The position numbers were made by a program, and so were the translations under genes. Positions 34,339 through 41,696 of a stretch of 64,000 nucleotides of DNA are shown piece after piece (the first letter of the stretch is position 1; each line of letters opens with the position of its first letter). Under the pieces are notes generated by a model that searched no databases, was not told where the DNA came from, and saw only the letters and a program-made list of their open reading frames with translations. Source of the DNA: Hymenobacter psoromatis (GTDB lineage Bacteria > Bacteroidota > Bacteroidia > Cytophagales > Hymenobacteraceae); NCBI GenBank assembly GCA_001596155.1, contig CP014771.1:930001-994000 (forward strand). The letters run 5' to 3'.

Positions 34339-34358
34339 GGAAGCGGCCAGCCGCTTCC
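34339..34358. repeat. Short perfect hairpin upstream of the TPR gene
   Basis: GGAAGCGG (34339-34346) pairs perfectly with CCGCTTCC (34351-34358) across a CCAG loop, in the 270-base gap between the AraC gene end and the TPR gene start. No T tract; function unknown. Confidence 0.5.
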
Positions 34359-34462
34359 GCGTTGGTCGCCGGGCGTGCGCGTCAGGCAGGAGCTTGCCCT
34401 ACCTGCTTTTCCCTTGCCACTGAGGCCAACTGCTACTTTCCGACTGCCCCTACCCCCACCCG

Positions 34463-35383
34463 CTAGGCCGACTGCCGGAATTCGGCCGGAGTAAGCCCGA
34501 TTTTATCCTTGAACAAGCGGCTGAAGTATGACGGGTGCTCGAAGCCCAGGTGAAAGGCGGTCTCGCGAATGCTCCAGGACGTGCTCAGCAGCAGTTGCTT
34601 AGCTTTTTCCAGGAGCGCGTAGTGCAGGTGCTGCTGCGCGCTCTGGCCGGTGTGGGTGCGCAGTATTTCGCCCAGGTAGGCCGGCGACACGTGCAGGGCC
34701 TCGGCAAAGTGCTGCACGCTGGGCAGCGGCTGCTCGGCGGCGCGGTCCAGGTAGGCGGCCAGCAGCTCTTCGAAGCGGCTAAGCAGGTCGGGGCCGCTGG
34801 CCGGCAACGCGGGAAATTGCCGGTGGTAGGCCCGGCGGGCGTGTTGAAGCAGTACGTCGAGCTGCGTGCTCAGCAGCTCCTGGCTGAAAGCGTCGGCGGG
34901 CTGCTCGCTTTCCTGCCGCAGGCTGGCTACGGCGGTGGTCAGCCGCTGCTCTTCGCCGGCCGAGAGAGCCAGGGCTTGCTGCACGCGGTAAGCAAAAAAC
35001 GGGTAATTGCCCGGAAACGGGCCGGCCGGGCGGCGGGCCAGCAAATCGGGGTGAAACACAACCAGCCAGCCCTGCGGCGCGGCCGGCGCGGGGCCTTCGG
35101 CCGCCGGGCAAAACCGCACGGGCTGGCCGGGTGCGAAAAACCCCAGGGTGCCCTGCCGGTAGTCGTACTGCTGCTGCCCGTAGGGAAGCTGCCCGTGAAA
35201 GTGCCGCTTCAGCAAAATAAGGTAGAGGTGGCGCAGGGCGGGCTTCTGCGGAAAGTCGGCCACCGGATACTGCGCCAAATCAATAACGGCCAGCAGCGGG
35301 TGGGTAGGCGCGGCAAAGCCGTAGTGCCGCGTAAAATCGGCGACGGTATCCAGGACGGCGAAGGGGGTGGCGGCAGGTTTCAT
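34463..35383 (-). CDS. AraC family transcriptional regulator
   Basis: A 306-residue regulator. Start set at the ATG at 35383 (MKPAATPFAVLDTVADFTRH); the frame is open 16 codons upstream but that part is not family-like. The N-terminal half is a cupin-like sensor domain. The C-terminal ~100 residues hold two helix-turn-helix motifs: FAEALHVSPAYLGEILRT and IRETAFHLGFEHPSYFSRLF, ending KIGLTPAEFRQSA. It is divergent from a second AraC gene with a 101-base shared intergenic region containing a direct repeat. Likely regulates neighbouring oxidoreductase genes in response to an unknown effector. Confidence 0.9.
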   Translation of the reverse strand: MKPAATPFAVLDTVADFTRHYGFAAPTHPLLAVIDLAQYPVADFPQKPALRHLYLILLKRHFHGQLPYGQQQYDYRQGTLGFFAPGQPVRFCPAAEGPAPAAPQGWLVVFHPDLLARRPAGPFPGNYPFFAYRVQQALALSAGEEQRLTTAVASLRQESEQPADAFSQELLSTQLDVLLQHARRAYHRQFPALPASGPDLLSRFEELLAAYLDRAAEQPLPSVQHFAEALHVSPAYLGEILRTHTGQSAQQHLHYALLEKAKQLLLSTSWSIRETAFHLGFEHPSYFSRLFKDKIGLTPAEFRQSA

Positions 35384-35427
35384 CGTGCGCGGATAAGCCG
35401 GAAAGCCCCTGCCTTGTTTGCGGCCGG

Positions 35428-35474
35428 GCAAACCCTCCCCTTCCGCCGTGGTTGTAGGAGCAAACTCTCCCCTA
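35428..35474 (+). promoter_or_regulatory. Candidate AraC operator: direct repeat between divergent regulators
   Basis: GCAAACCCTCCCCTT (35428-35442) and GCAAACTCTCCCCTA (35460-35474) match at 13 of 15 positions with a 32-base start-to-start distance, about three helical turns. AraC-family proteins typically bind such direct half-sites. The second copy ends ten bases before the ATG at 35485, which would suit autorepression. Confidence 0.45.
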
Positions 35475-35484
35475 CTTCTTGCTC

Positions 35485-36417
35485 ATGCCCACGCTCCTTC
35501 GGCAGCCCCTGGTCCCTACCCACCCCTTTGAGCCCGACGCGGCGGCGGGCTTCGGGGCCTTCACGCTGGCCCGCTACGAAGGGAACCTGAGCTACGAGGC
35601 CGACGTGCTGCTGCCGCACCGCAAGGCGTACTTTATGCTGATATTCGTGCAACACAGCCAGGGCCGGCACTGGGTGGATGGGCGGCCCTACGACCGGCAG
35701 GACAACCACCTGTATTTCAGCACGCCGGGCCAGGTGCTGGTGAAGGAAGAGCCGACGCCGTTCTGGGGCACCCGCCTCTCGTTTACCAGCGAGCTGCTGG
35801 CCCTGGAGCAACACGCGGCCCTGCGCCAGCTGCCCCTCATCGCCAACCCGCAAAATGAGCACGCGCTGCGCCTGGACGCGGCCGACACGGCGCTGGTAGA
35901 CGAGCAGCTGGCCCGGCTGGCCGCCGAGTACCACCGCCCCGGCCCGTGGCAGCTGCCCCTGCTGAGTGCCCACCTCACGGTGCTGCTCACGTACCTGAGC
36001 CGGCTCTACACGGAGCAGTTTCCGGCCGCCGTGCCCTCGGCCGATAAGCTGCTGCTCCGCGCCTACCAGGCCCGGATTGAAGCGTGCTTCCGCGAGCAGC
36101 ACGAGGTAGGCGCGTATGCGGCGCAGCTGCACCTCTCGGCGGGGCACCTGAGCGAGGTGGTGAAGGCGCAGAGCGGCAAGCCGGCCATCAAGCACCTGCA
36201 CGAGCGCCTGGTGCTGGAAGCCCGCCGCCTGCTGGTATACACCCCGCTCTCGCACAAGGAAATAGCCTTCGACCTGGGCTTTGCCGAGCCGTCTTATTTC
36301 AGCCGCTTCTTCAAGCGCGAAACCGGCCTGTCGCCGGCGCAGTACCGCCGCCGCAGCCGCGAAATGTACCTGACAGACCGGGAAATGGATACCAATGGCG
36401 CTCCCTACGCCCGGTAA
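35485..36417 (+). CDS. AraC family transcriptional regulator
   Basis: A 310-residue regulator starting at ATG 35485 (a TTG lies two codons upstream in frame). N-terminal sensor half: LPHRKAYFMLIFVQHSQGRH, NHLYFSTPGQVLVKEE. C-terminal AraC DNA-binding domain: YAAQLHLSAGHLSEVVKAQS and KEIAFDLGFAEPSYFSRFFK, ending GLSPAQYRRRSREMYLTDRE. This type commonly controls an adjacent oxidoreductase gene; here an SDR gene begins 9 bases after its stop and is probably co-transcribed. Confidence 0.92.
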   Translation: MPTLLRQPLVPTHPFEPDAAAGFGAFTLARYEGNLSYEADVLLPHRKAYFMLIFVQHSQGRHWVDGRPYDRQDNHLYFSTPGQVLVKEEPTPFWGTRLSFTSELLALEQHAALRQLPLIANPQNEHALRLDAADTALVDEQLARLAAEYHRPGPWQLPLLSAHLTVLLTYLSRLYTEQFPAAVPSADKLLLRAYQARIEACFREQHEVGAYAAQLHLSAGHLSEVVKAQSGKPAIKHLHERLVLEARRLLVYTPLSHKEIAFDLGFAEPSYFSRFFKRETGLSPAQYRRRSREMYLTDREMDTNGAPYAR

Positions 36418-36426
36418 TTTTGCCTG

Positions 36427-37164
36427 ATGAAAAAAGCCCTCATCACGGGTGCCAATAAAAGCATTGGCCTCGAAACCGCCCGGCAACTCTTACGCCTCGG
36501 CTACTACGTGTACCTGGGCAGCCGCGACCTGCCAAACGGCCAGCGGGCCGCCGACCAGCTCCGGGCCGAAGGGCTCGACCAGGTAGAACCCCTTCAGTTG
36601 GACGTAACGGACCACGCCTCCATCGCGGCCGCCCGGCAGGCGCTGGGCCAGCGCACCGACGTGCTGGACGTGCTCATCAACAACGCCGGCATCAGCGGCG
36701 GCTACCCGCAGCCGGCCCTCACCACCGATATCAGCGTGATTAAGGAGGTATTTGAAACCAACGTGTTTGGGGTAATTGCAGTAACGCAGGCGTTTATCGA
36801 CCTGCTGCGGCCGTCGCCGGAGCCCCGGATTGTCAACGTCACTTCGGGCCTGGGCTCGCTGACGCTGCACAATGACCCGTCCTGGAAATATTACGCCGTT
36901 AAGCAAGCCGCTTATCCGGCGTCCAAAGCAGCGCTGAATGCCTATACCATTATGCTGGCCTACGAGCTGCGCGACACGCCCTTCAAAGTGAACGCCGTGG
37001 ACCCCGGCTACACCGCCACCGACTTTAATCACCACAGCGGCCCCGGCAGCTTGCCCGATGCCGCCGCCCGCGTCGTAAAAGCCGCCGTACTCGGCTCCAA
37101 TGGCCCCACCAGCCAGTTTTTCAGCGATGATAATGCCCCCGAAACGGGCATCAGCCCCTGGTAA
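36427..37164 (+). CDS. Short-chain dehydrogenase/reductase
   Basis: A 245-residue classical SDR: ALITGANKSIGLETARQL (cofactor) at 4-21, LDVTDHASI near 62, INNAGISGG near 87, catalytic Ser in VNVTSGLGSL near 138, and YPASKAALNAYTIML (catalytic Tyr/Lys) near 160. The TxxxxxIG cofactor motif reads TGANKSIG, with a Lys at a usually small position, seen in many carbonyl-reductase-like SDRs. It immediately follows the AraC gene. Substrate unknown. Confidence 0.92.
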   Translation: MKKALITGANKSIGLETARQLLRLGYYVYLGSRDLPNGQRAADQLRAEGLDQVEPLQLDVTDHASIAAARQALGQRTDVLDVLINNAGISGGYPQPALTTDISVIKEVFETNVFGVIAVTQAFIDLLRPSPEPRIVNVTSGLGSLTLHNDPSWKYYAVKQAAYPASKAALNAYTIMLAYELRDTPFKVNAVDPGYTATDFNHHSGPGSLPDAAARVVKAAVLGSNGPTSQFFSDDNAPETGISPW

Positions 37165-37209
37165 ATCCGGCCGGCCGGGCATTTTAGCAACTTGCAACCA
37201 AAAACACCC

Positions 37210-38085
37210 ATGAAAATTATCCTCACCGGCTCCCTGGGCCACATCAGCCAGCCGCTGGCCCGCACGCTCGTGGGGCAGGGCCACGCGGTTACGGTTATCA
37301 GCAGCAGCCCCGGCCGCCGAGCCGCCATCGAGGCGCTGGGGGCCACGGCCGCCATCGGCTCCGTGGCTGACGCGGGCTTTCTGGCCGCTGCCTTCGCCGG
37401 GGCCGACGCCGTGTACGCGATGGTGCCGCCCAATATGGCCGCGCCCGACGTGCTGGCCTACTACCAGGGGGTAGGCCGTAGCTACGCCCAGGCCATCGGG
37501 CAGGCCGGGGTGCGCCGGGTAGTGCACCTCAGCAGCTGGGGGGCCGACCTCGACCACGGCACCGGCCCCATTCTGGGCTCGCACCAAGTCGAAGGCATAT
37601 TAAATGAGCTGCCCAATGTGGCCCTCACGCACTTGCGGCCCGGCTCGTTCTACTACAACCTCTACGGCTTCGCGGGCCTGATAAAGCACCAGGGCATTAT
37701 TGGCTCGAACTACGGCGGCGACGACGTGGTGGTGCTGTCGGCCCCCGCCGACATTGCCGCCGCCGCCGCCCAGGAGCTGACGGCCCCCACCGGCCCGGCC
37801 GTGCGCTACCTGGCCAGCGACGTGCGCACCTGCACCGAAATCGCACGGGCCCTGGGCACCGCCCTCGGCCGCCCCGAGCTGCCGTGGCTGACTTTCAGTG
37901 ATGAGCAAACTCAGCAGGGCCTGGAGCAAAACGGCATCCCGGCCAGCGTGGCCGCGTTGCTGGTTGAGATAGGAGCCAGCATTCACAACGACTCCATGCG
38001 GCAGGGCTACCTGCAAAATCCGCCTTTGGCCCTGGGCCAGGTGAAAGTAGCCGATTTCGCCCGCGAGTTTGCGGCGGCGTTTTAG
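37210..38085 (+). CDS. NmrA-like NAD(P)-binding protein
   Basis: A 291-residue atypical SDR starting at ATG 37210 (a TTG lies six codons upstream). The Rossmann start KIILTGSLGHISQPLARTLV carries a TGxxGxI motif; DAVYAMVPPNMAAPDVLAYY near 67 and HLRPGSFYYNL near 145 are typical of NmrA/quinone-oxidoreductase-2-like proteins. The classical YxxxK pair is absent, so it may be a redox sensor or a quinone reductase. It is 45 bases downstream of the SDR gene on the same strand. Confidence 0.88.
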   Translation: MKIILTGSLGHISQPLARTLVGQGHAVTVISSSPGRRAAIEALGATAAIGSVADAGFLAAAFAGADAVYAMVPPNMAAPDVLAYYQGVGRSYAQAIGQAGVRRVVHLSSWGADLDHGTGPILGSHQVEGILNELPNVALTHLRPGSFYYNLYGFAGLIKHQGIIGSNYGGDDVVVLSAPADIAAAAAQELTAPTGPAVRYLASDVRTCTEIARALGTALGRPELPWLTFSDEQTQQGLEQNGIPASVAALLVEIGASIHNDSMRQGYLQNPPLALGQVKVADFAREFAAAF

Positions 38086-38132
38086 GCCCCACCGCGTTAC
38101 GTATTTCCTACCCCTCCCTTATTCTCCTGCCC

Positions 38133-38573
38133 ATGACTCTCGCTGAAAAAGGCCCCCTGGCCCCGGTGCCCACGCTGGGCGCGCTGCTCGAACCCGTTTC
38201 CCAGGCCGTGCAGGGCTGGCCCGGCATCGTGGCCGCCACGCACTGGGACTTATTTCGGGTGGGTGAAAAAGTGGACGGGGCCGATTTTTACGTCGGTGAC
38301 TACGAGTTGGGCCACCTGCACCTCGACGGCGAGGCGCACCTGGCCACCAGCCCGGCGCTGGGGCGGGCGCTGGTGGCCCACGGCCTGGCCCGGCCGCTGC
38401 GCTGGGGCGGCGCGGCCTACCGGGGCTGGACGGAGTTCAGCATCCGCACCGCCGCCGACGCGGCGCACGCCGCCTGGCTCTTCCGGCTGAACTACCAGCG
38501 CCTGAAAGGCCGCCCCGAAGCCGAACTGGTGGCGGAAATAGCCAGCCGCCACCCAGCGCAGGCGGCTGCTTAA
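38133..38573 (+). CDS. Luciferase-domain (DUF5519-type) protein
   Basis: A 146-residue protein with the pattern GHLHLDGEAHLATSPALGRA near residues 62-80, GWTEFSIRT and LFRLNYQRLKGR near the end, which I associate with the small domain found in fungal luciferase and many bacterial proteins (PF17648, formerly DUF5519). Despite the name, the bacterial versions are not known to emit light and their function is unsettled. It closes the AraC-SDR-NmrA gene run and is followed by a strong terminator. Confidence 0.75.
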   Translation: MTLAEKGPLAPVPTLGALLEPVSQAVQGWPGIVAATHWDLFRVGEKVDGADFYVGDYELGHLHLDGEAHLATSPALGRALVAHGLARPLRWGGAAYRGWTEFSIRTAADAAHAAWLFRLNYQRLKGRPEAELVAEIASRHPAQAAA

Positions 38574-38607
38574 GGGGCCGGGGGTGAAAGCTGGTGGCGA
38601 AAGCTAA

Positions 38608-38637
38608 AAAAGGCGGTTTCTTGTGAAACCGCCTTTT
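38608..38637. terminator. Intrinsic terminator between luciferase-domain and aldo/keto reductase genes
   Basis: AAAAGGCGGTTTC (38608-38620) and GAAACCGCCTTTT (38625-38637) are perfect complements around TTGT. A/T tracts on both sides allow termination of both convergent genes. Confidence 0.9.
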
Positions 38638-38642
38638 CCGTT

Positions 38643-39503
38643 TTAGCTCAGCGCGTTCAGCTCCTGCATGTCCTGGGTGGTCAGGCGCACGGCGGCCGCC
38701 TGCACATTTTCTTCGAGATGCGCCAGGCTGGCCGTGCCCGGAATGGGCAGGATATTGGGCGCGTGGTGCAGCAGCCAGCTCAGGGCCACCTGCCTCGCCG
38801 ACACCTGGTGCCGCGCCGCTACCTGCTCCATGTGGTTCATATCCTGCACCAGGCCCCCGCCGATGGGAAACCACGGAATAAAGGCAATGCCCTGCGCCCG
38901 GCAGTAGTCCAGCACGGGCTCGTGCTCGCGGTCGAAGAGGCTGTAGCGGTTCTGTACCGAGGCCACCGGGAAGTGCTGCTGCGCCAGCTTAATGTCATCT
39001 ACCGACACTTCCGACAAGCCCAGGTGCCGCACCAGGCCCTGCTGCCGGGCCTCGGCCAGAAAAGCAAACGTGCGCTCGGCGGGCACGCGGGGGTCAATGC
39101 GGTGCAGCTGGTAGAGGTCGAAGCGCGCCAGCCGGAGGCGGCGCAGGCTGCCGTGCAGGGCGTCGTGCAGATGCTGCGGCGTGCCGTCGAGCAGCACGCC
39201 CTCGCGGCCGGGGCCGAAGCTCACGGCCCCGCCCTTGGTGCCAATCACCAGCCCGGCGGCGTAGGGATGCAGGGCCTCGGCAATCAGCTCTTCCGACACG
39301 AAGGGGCCGTACATGTCGGCCGTATCAATAAAATTGACGCCCAGCTCTACCACCCGGCGCAGCAGCGCGAGCATGGCCGGGCGGTCGGTGGGCGGCCCAA
39401 AAATGCCGGGGCCGGTCAGGCGCATCGCGCCAAAGCCCAGGCGGTTGACGGGCAAATCGCCGCCCAGCAAGAAAGCGGTTTCCATTGGCAATTCGTTGGC
39501 CAT
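38643..39503 (-). CDS. Aldo/keto reductase
   Basis: A 286-residue TIM-barrel oxidoreductase. Start at ATG 39503 (MANELPMETAFLLGGDLPVN); 18 further in-frame codons upstream look non-coding. Motifs: LGFGAMRLTG, FIDTADMYGPFVSEELIAEA (catalytic Asp and Tyr), IGTKGG (catalytic Lys), DLYQLHRIDP (catalytic His), then QNRYSLFDRE and IPGTASLAHLEENV (NADPH-binding end). It reduces aldehydes or ketones with NADPH. It faces the preceding genes across a bidirectional terminator. Confidence 0.93.
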   Translation of the reverse strand: MANELPMETAFLLGGDLPVNRLGFGAMRLTGPGIFGPPTDRPAMLALLRRVVELGVNFIDTADMYGPFVSEELIAEALHPYAAGLVIGTKGGAVSFGPGREGVLLDGTPQHLHDALHGSLRRLRLARFDLYQLHRIDPRVPAERTFAFLAEARQQGLVRHLGLSEVSVDDIKLAQQHFPVASVQNRYSLFDREHEPVLDYCRAQGIAFIPWFPIGGGLVQDMNHMEQVAARHQVSARQVALSWLLHHAPNILPIPGTASLAHLEENVQAAAVRLTTQDMQELNALS

Positions 39504-39660
39504 GAGTGAAATATATTTAGTAATGAGTCGCCGTCCCAACCGGGTAGCGGGCAGCACAAAGGTCCGCCGCCCGGCCGCCGGCCGCGTTACACGAATTCCG
39601 GTTTGTGTGCCACAAATCGCGGAACCGGCCTGCTAAAACAGTTTGACCGCCCGGCGCGGG

Positions 39661-39748
39661 GTAGGGTGCGGGGCTTGCCCCCGCCCGTCGTTGAACAAAA
39701 GCAGCCCGAGTCGTTCAACGACGGGCGGGGACAAGCCCCGCACCCTAC
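39661..39748. repeat. Long hairpin repeat, GTAGGGTGCGGGGCTTG family
   Basis: 39661-39696 and 39713-39748 are 36-bp inverted repeats with one mismatch, beginning GTAGGGTGCGGGGCTTGC and ending in ACCCTAC, with a 16-base loop. It lies 37 bases upstream of the ABC transporter ATPase start. The element at 41531-41688 has the same GTAGGGT...ACCCTAC ends. Confidence 0.9.
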
Positions 39749-39785
39749 AAATGACAAGCCGTACATTGCCGCCCCTTTCGCCCTG

Positions 39786-40754
39786 ATGCCCGCCCCTACC
39801 CCCCCGCCTGCCCTGCGCGTCGCGCACCTCACCAAGCGCTACGGCGCGCAGCTCATCCTGAACGATATAAGCTTTGAGGTGGCCGCGGGCGAAACCCTGG
39901 TGCTGCTCGGCCCCAGCGGCTGCGGCAAAACCACGCTGCTCAAAACCCTAAACCGCCTCATCGAGCCCGACGGCGGCACCATTGAAATCAACGGCCGCGA
40001 CGTGCGCCAGCAAGCGCCCGAGGCGCTGCGGCGCGGCATCGGCTACGTCATTCAGCAGGTGGGCTTGCTTCCTCATTACACGGTGGCCCAAAATGTGGGG
40101 GTAGTGCCCGGCCTGCTGGGCCGCCCGGCCGCCGAAACGGCCGCCCGCACCACCGAATTATTGGCGCGCCTGCACCTGCCGGCCGCCCGCTTTGCCCATA
40201 TGCTGCCGGCCCAGCTCTCGGGCGGGCAGGCCCAGCGCGTGGGGCTGGCCCGCGCCCTGGCCGCCGACCCGCCCGTGATTCTGCTCGATGAGCCCTTCGG
40301 CGCGCTCGACCCCCTCACGCGGGCCGCCGTGCGCCGCGACTTCCGCGAGCTGGATGAGCTGCGCCGCAAAACGATGGTGCTCGTGACCCACGACGTGCAG
40401 GAAGCCTTCGAGCTGGCCGACCGCATCATGCTACTTCACGAGGGGCGGATTCAGCAGCTGGGGCCGCCGCGCGAGTTGCTGCTGCGGCCCGCCAACGACT
40501 TCGTGCGCAGCTTCTTCCGGGCCGAGCGCCTGGCCTTGCAGCTGCGCGTAACCACGCTGGCCGAGGTAGCACCCTTCCTGGTTTTTGAGCAGGAGGGCGC
40601 GCCGCCCGGCACGCCTTCCCTACGCCCCACCGCCAGCGTGCAGGCGGCCATAGACCTGCTGGCCGCCACGCCCGCCGGGCGCTTTTGCCTGGCCGGCGCG
40701 CCGCAGCCGGTGGCGCTGGGGCCGCTGCTGGCGGCTTTCGGACAAGCGGTGTGA
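39786..40754 (+). CDS. Osmoprotectant-type ABC transporter ATP-binding protein
   Basis: A 322-residue ABC ATPase. ATG 39786 (MPAPTPPPALRVAHLTKRYG) is preferred; the open frame upstream runs through the hairpin repeat and is not protein-like. Walker A GPSGCGKTTLLKTL near 41, Q-loop VIQQVGLLPHYTV near 88, signature LSGGQAQRVGLARAL near 142, Walker B VILLDEPFGALDPLT near 163 and H-loop VLVTHDVQEAFEL. The C-terminal ~70 residues look like one degenerate CBS-type segment. By family and context it energises the OpuC-like permease encoded at 41697. Confidence 0.9.
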   Translation: MPAPTPPPALRVAHLTKRYGAQLILNDISFEVAAGETLVLLGPSGCGKTTLLKTLNRLIEPDGGTIEINGRDVRQQAPEALRRGIGYVIQQVGLLPHYTVAQNVGVVPGLLGRPAAETAARTTELLARLHLPAARFAHMLPAQLSGGQAQRVGLARALAADPPVILLDEPFGALDPLTRAAVRRDFRELDELRRKTMVLVTHDVQEAFELADRIMLLHEGRIQQLGPPRELLLRPANDFVRSFFRAERLALQLRVTTLAEVAPFLVFEQEGAPPGTPSLRPTASVQAAIDLLAATPAGRFCLAGAPQPVALGPLLAAFGQAV

Positions 40755-40904
40755 GGGAATCCGGAGTTAGGAATTTCAACAAGCCAGGACCTGCCTAAAC
40801 GGGATTTCGCGTACCGTGCGCAAGTCCTGCAAACGTGATTTTTCATTCCAGCCAAGGCGGCTCCGCACCGGAGCCAAGCCCCGAAAGCCCCGAACTTGCA
40901 GCCC

Positions 40905-41534
40905 ATGAAGCAGCTGATTGACCTGGCCACCTGGCCCCGCCGCGAACATTTCGAGTTTTTTTCCGCCTTTGAGGAGCCCTTTTTTGGCCTCGTGGCCGAG
41001 GTGGACTGCACCCACGCCCAGGCCGAGGCCAAGCGGCTGGGGGTGTCGTTCTTCCTCTACTACCTGCACCACGCGCTGCAGGCTGCCAACCAGGTCGAGG
41101 CCTTCCGCTACCGCATCGAGGCGGGGCAGGTGTACTGCTACGACCACGTGCACGCCTCGGCCACCATCGGGCGGCCCGACCACACGTTCAGCTTTTCCTT
41201 CCTCGAGCAGCACGCCGACCTGGCCGAGTTCGTGGCCGGGGCTGAGGTTGAAATCGCGGCCGTGCGCCAGACCAGCGGCCTGGGCCTGAGCGAACGCACC
41301 GGCCGGCCCGACGTCCTTCACTGCTCGGCCATTCCGTGGGTGCGCTTCACGGGCCTGACCCACGCCCGCAGCTTCCGGCACCCCGACAGCTGCCCCAAAA
41401 TCTCCTTTGGCCAGGTGTACCACGACGGTGCCGCCCGGCGCATGGCCGTGTCCGTCAACGTGCACCACGGCCTGGCCGATGGCTACCATGTGGGCCAGTT
41501 TCTGGACATTTTCCAGCAACGCCTTGGAGCGTAG
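40905..41534 (+). CDS. Chloramphenicol acetyltransferase (CatA-like) family protein
   Basis: A 209-residue CoA-dependent acyltransferase starting at ATG 40905 (a TTG lies three codons upstream in frame). The catalytic motif VNVHHGLADGYHVGQFLD near 185-200 keeps the HHxxxDG core of type A CATs. SFFLYYLHHALQAANQVEAF near 46 and CSAIPWVRFTGLTHAR near 140 also fit. The trimeric family includes chloramphenicol resistance enzymes and many housekeeping homologues with unknown acceptors. Its place between the two genes of one ABC transporter suggests a role linked to the transported solute rather than a mobile resistance cassette. The stop codon lies inside the first arm of the next hairpin repeat. 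Confidence 0.85.
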   Translation: MKQLIDLATWPRREHFEFFSAFEEPFFGLVAEVDCTHAQAEAKRLGVSFFLYYLHHALQAANQVEAFRYRIEAGQVYCYDHVHASATIGRPDHTFSFSFLEQHADLAEFVAGAEVEIAAVRQTSGLGLSERTGRPDVLHCSAIPWVRFTGLTHARSFRHPDSCPKISFGQVYHDGAARRMAVSVNVHHGLADGYHVGQFLDIFQQRLGA

Positions 41535-41688
41535 GGTAAGCTTCAGCTTGCCGGGGAAAATGTGCGGTAAGTTTTAGCCTGCCGTTTTAGCATTTGCGAA
41601 CTACTGCCGGCAAGCCTACCCCCCCCCTATTCCCGGCAAGCTGAAGCTTACCGCATATTCTCCCCCGGCAAGCTAAAGCTTACCCTAC
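41531..41688. repeat. Long hairpin repeat, GTAGGGTAAGCTTCAGCTTG family
   Basis: 41531-41571 (GTAGGGTAAGCTTCAGCTTG...GCGGTAAG) and 41647-41688 (CTTACCGC...AAGCTTACCCTAC) form an imperfect ~41-bp inverted repeat. Internal copies of CCGGCAAGCTGAAGCTTACC lie in the loop. It fills the gap between the CatA-like and permease genes. Confidence 0.85.
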
Positions 41689-41696
41689 GCGCTTTT

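Noticed and set aside
35380..36486. Long minus-strand open frame opposite the second AraC gene
   Set aside because: Its translation is rich in Arg, Gly and Gln as expected for the reverse of GC-rich codons; the plus-strand AraC protein has clear domains.
38133..38573. Bioluminescence gene
   Set aside because: The domain name derives from a fungal luciferase; bacterial members are common and no lux genes are present.
40905..41534. Acquired chloramphenicol-resistance cassette
   Set aside because: Composition matches the neighbours and there is no integron or transposase; motif conservation only supports the family.
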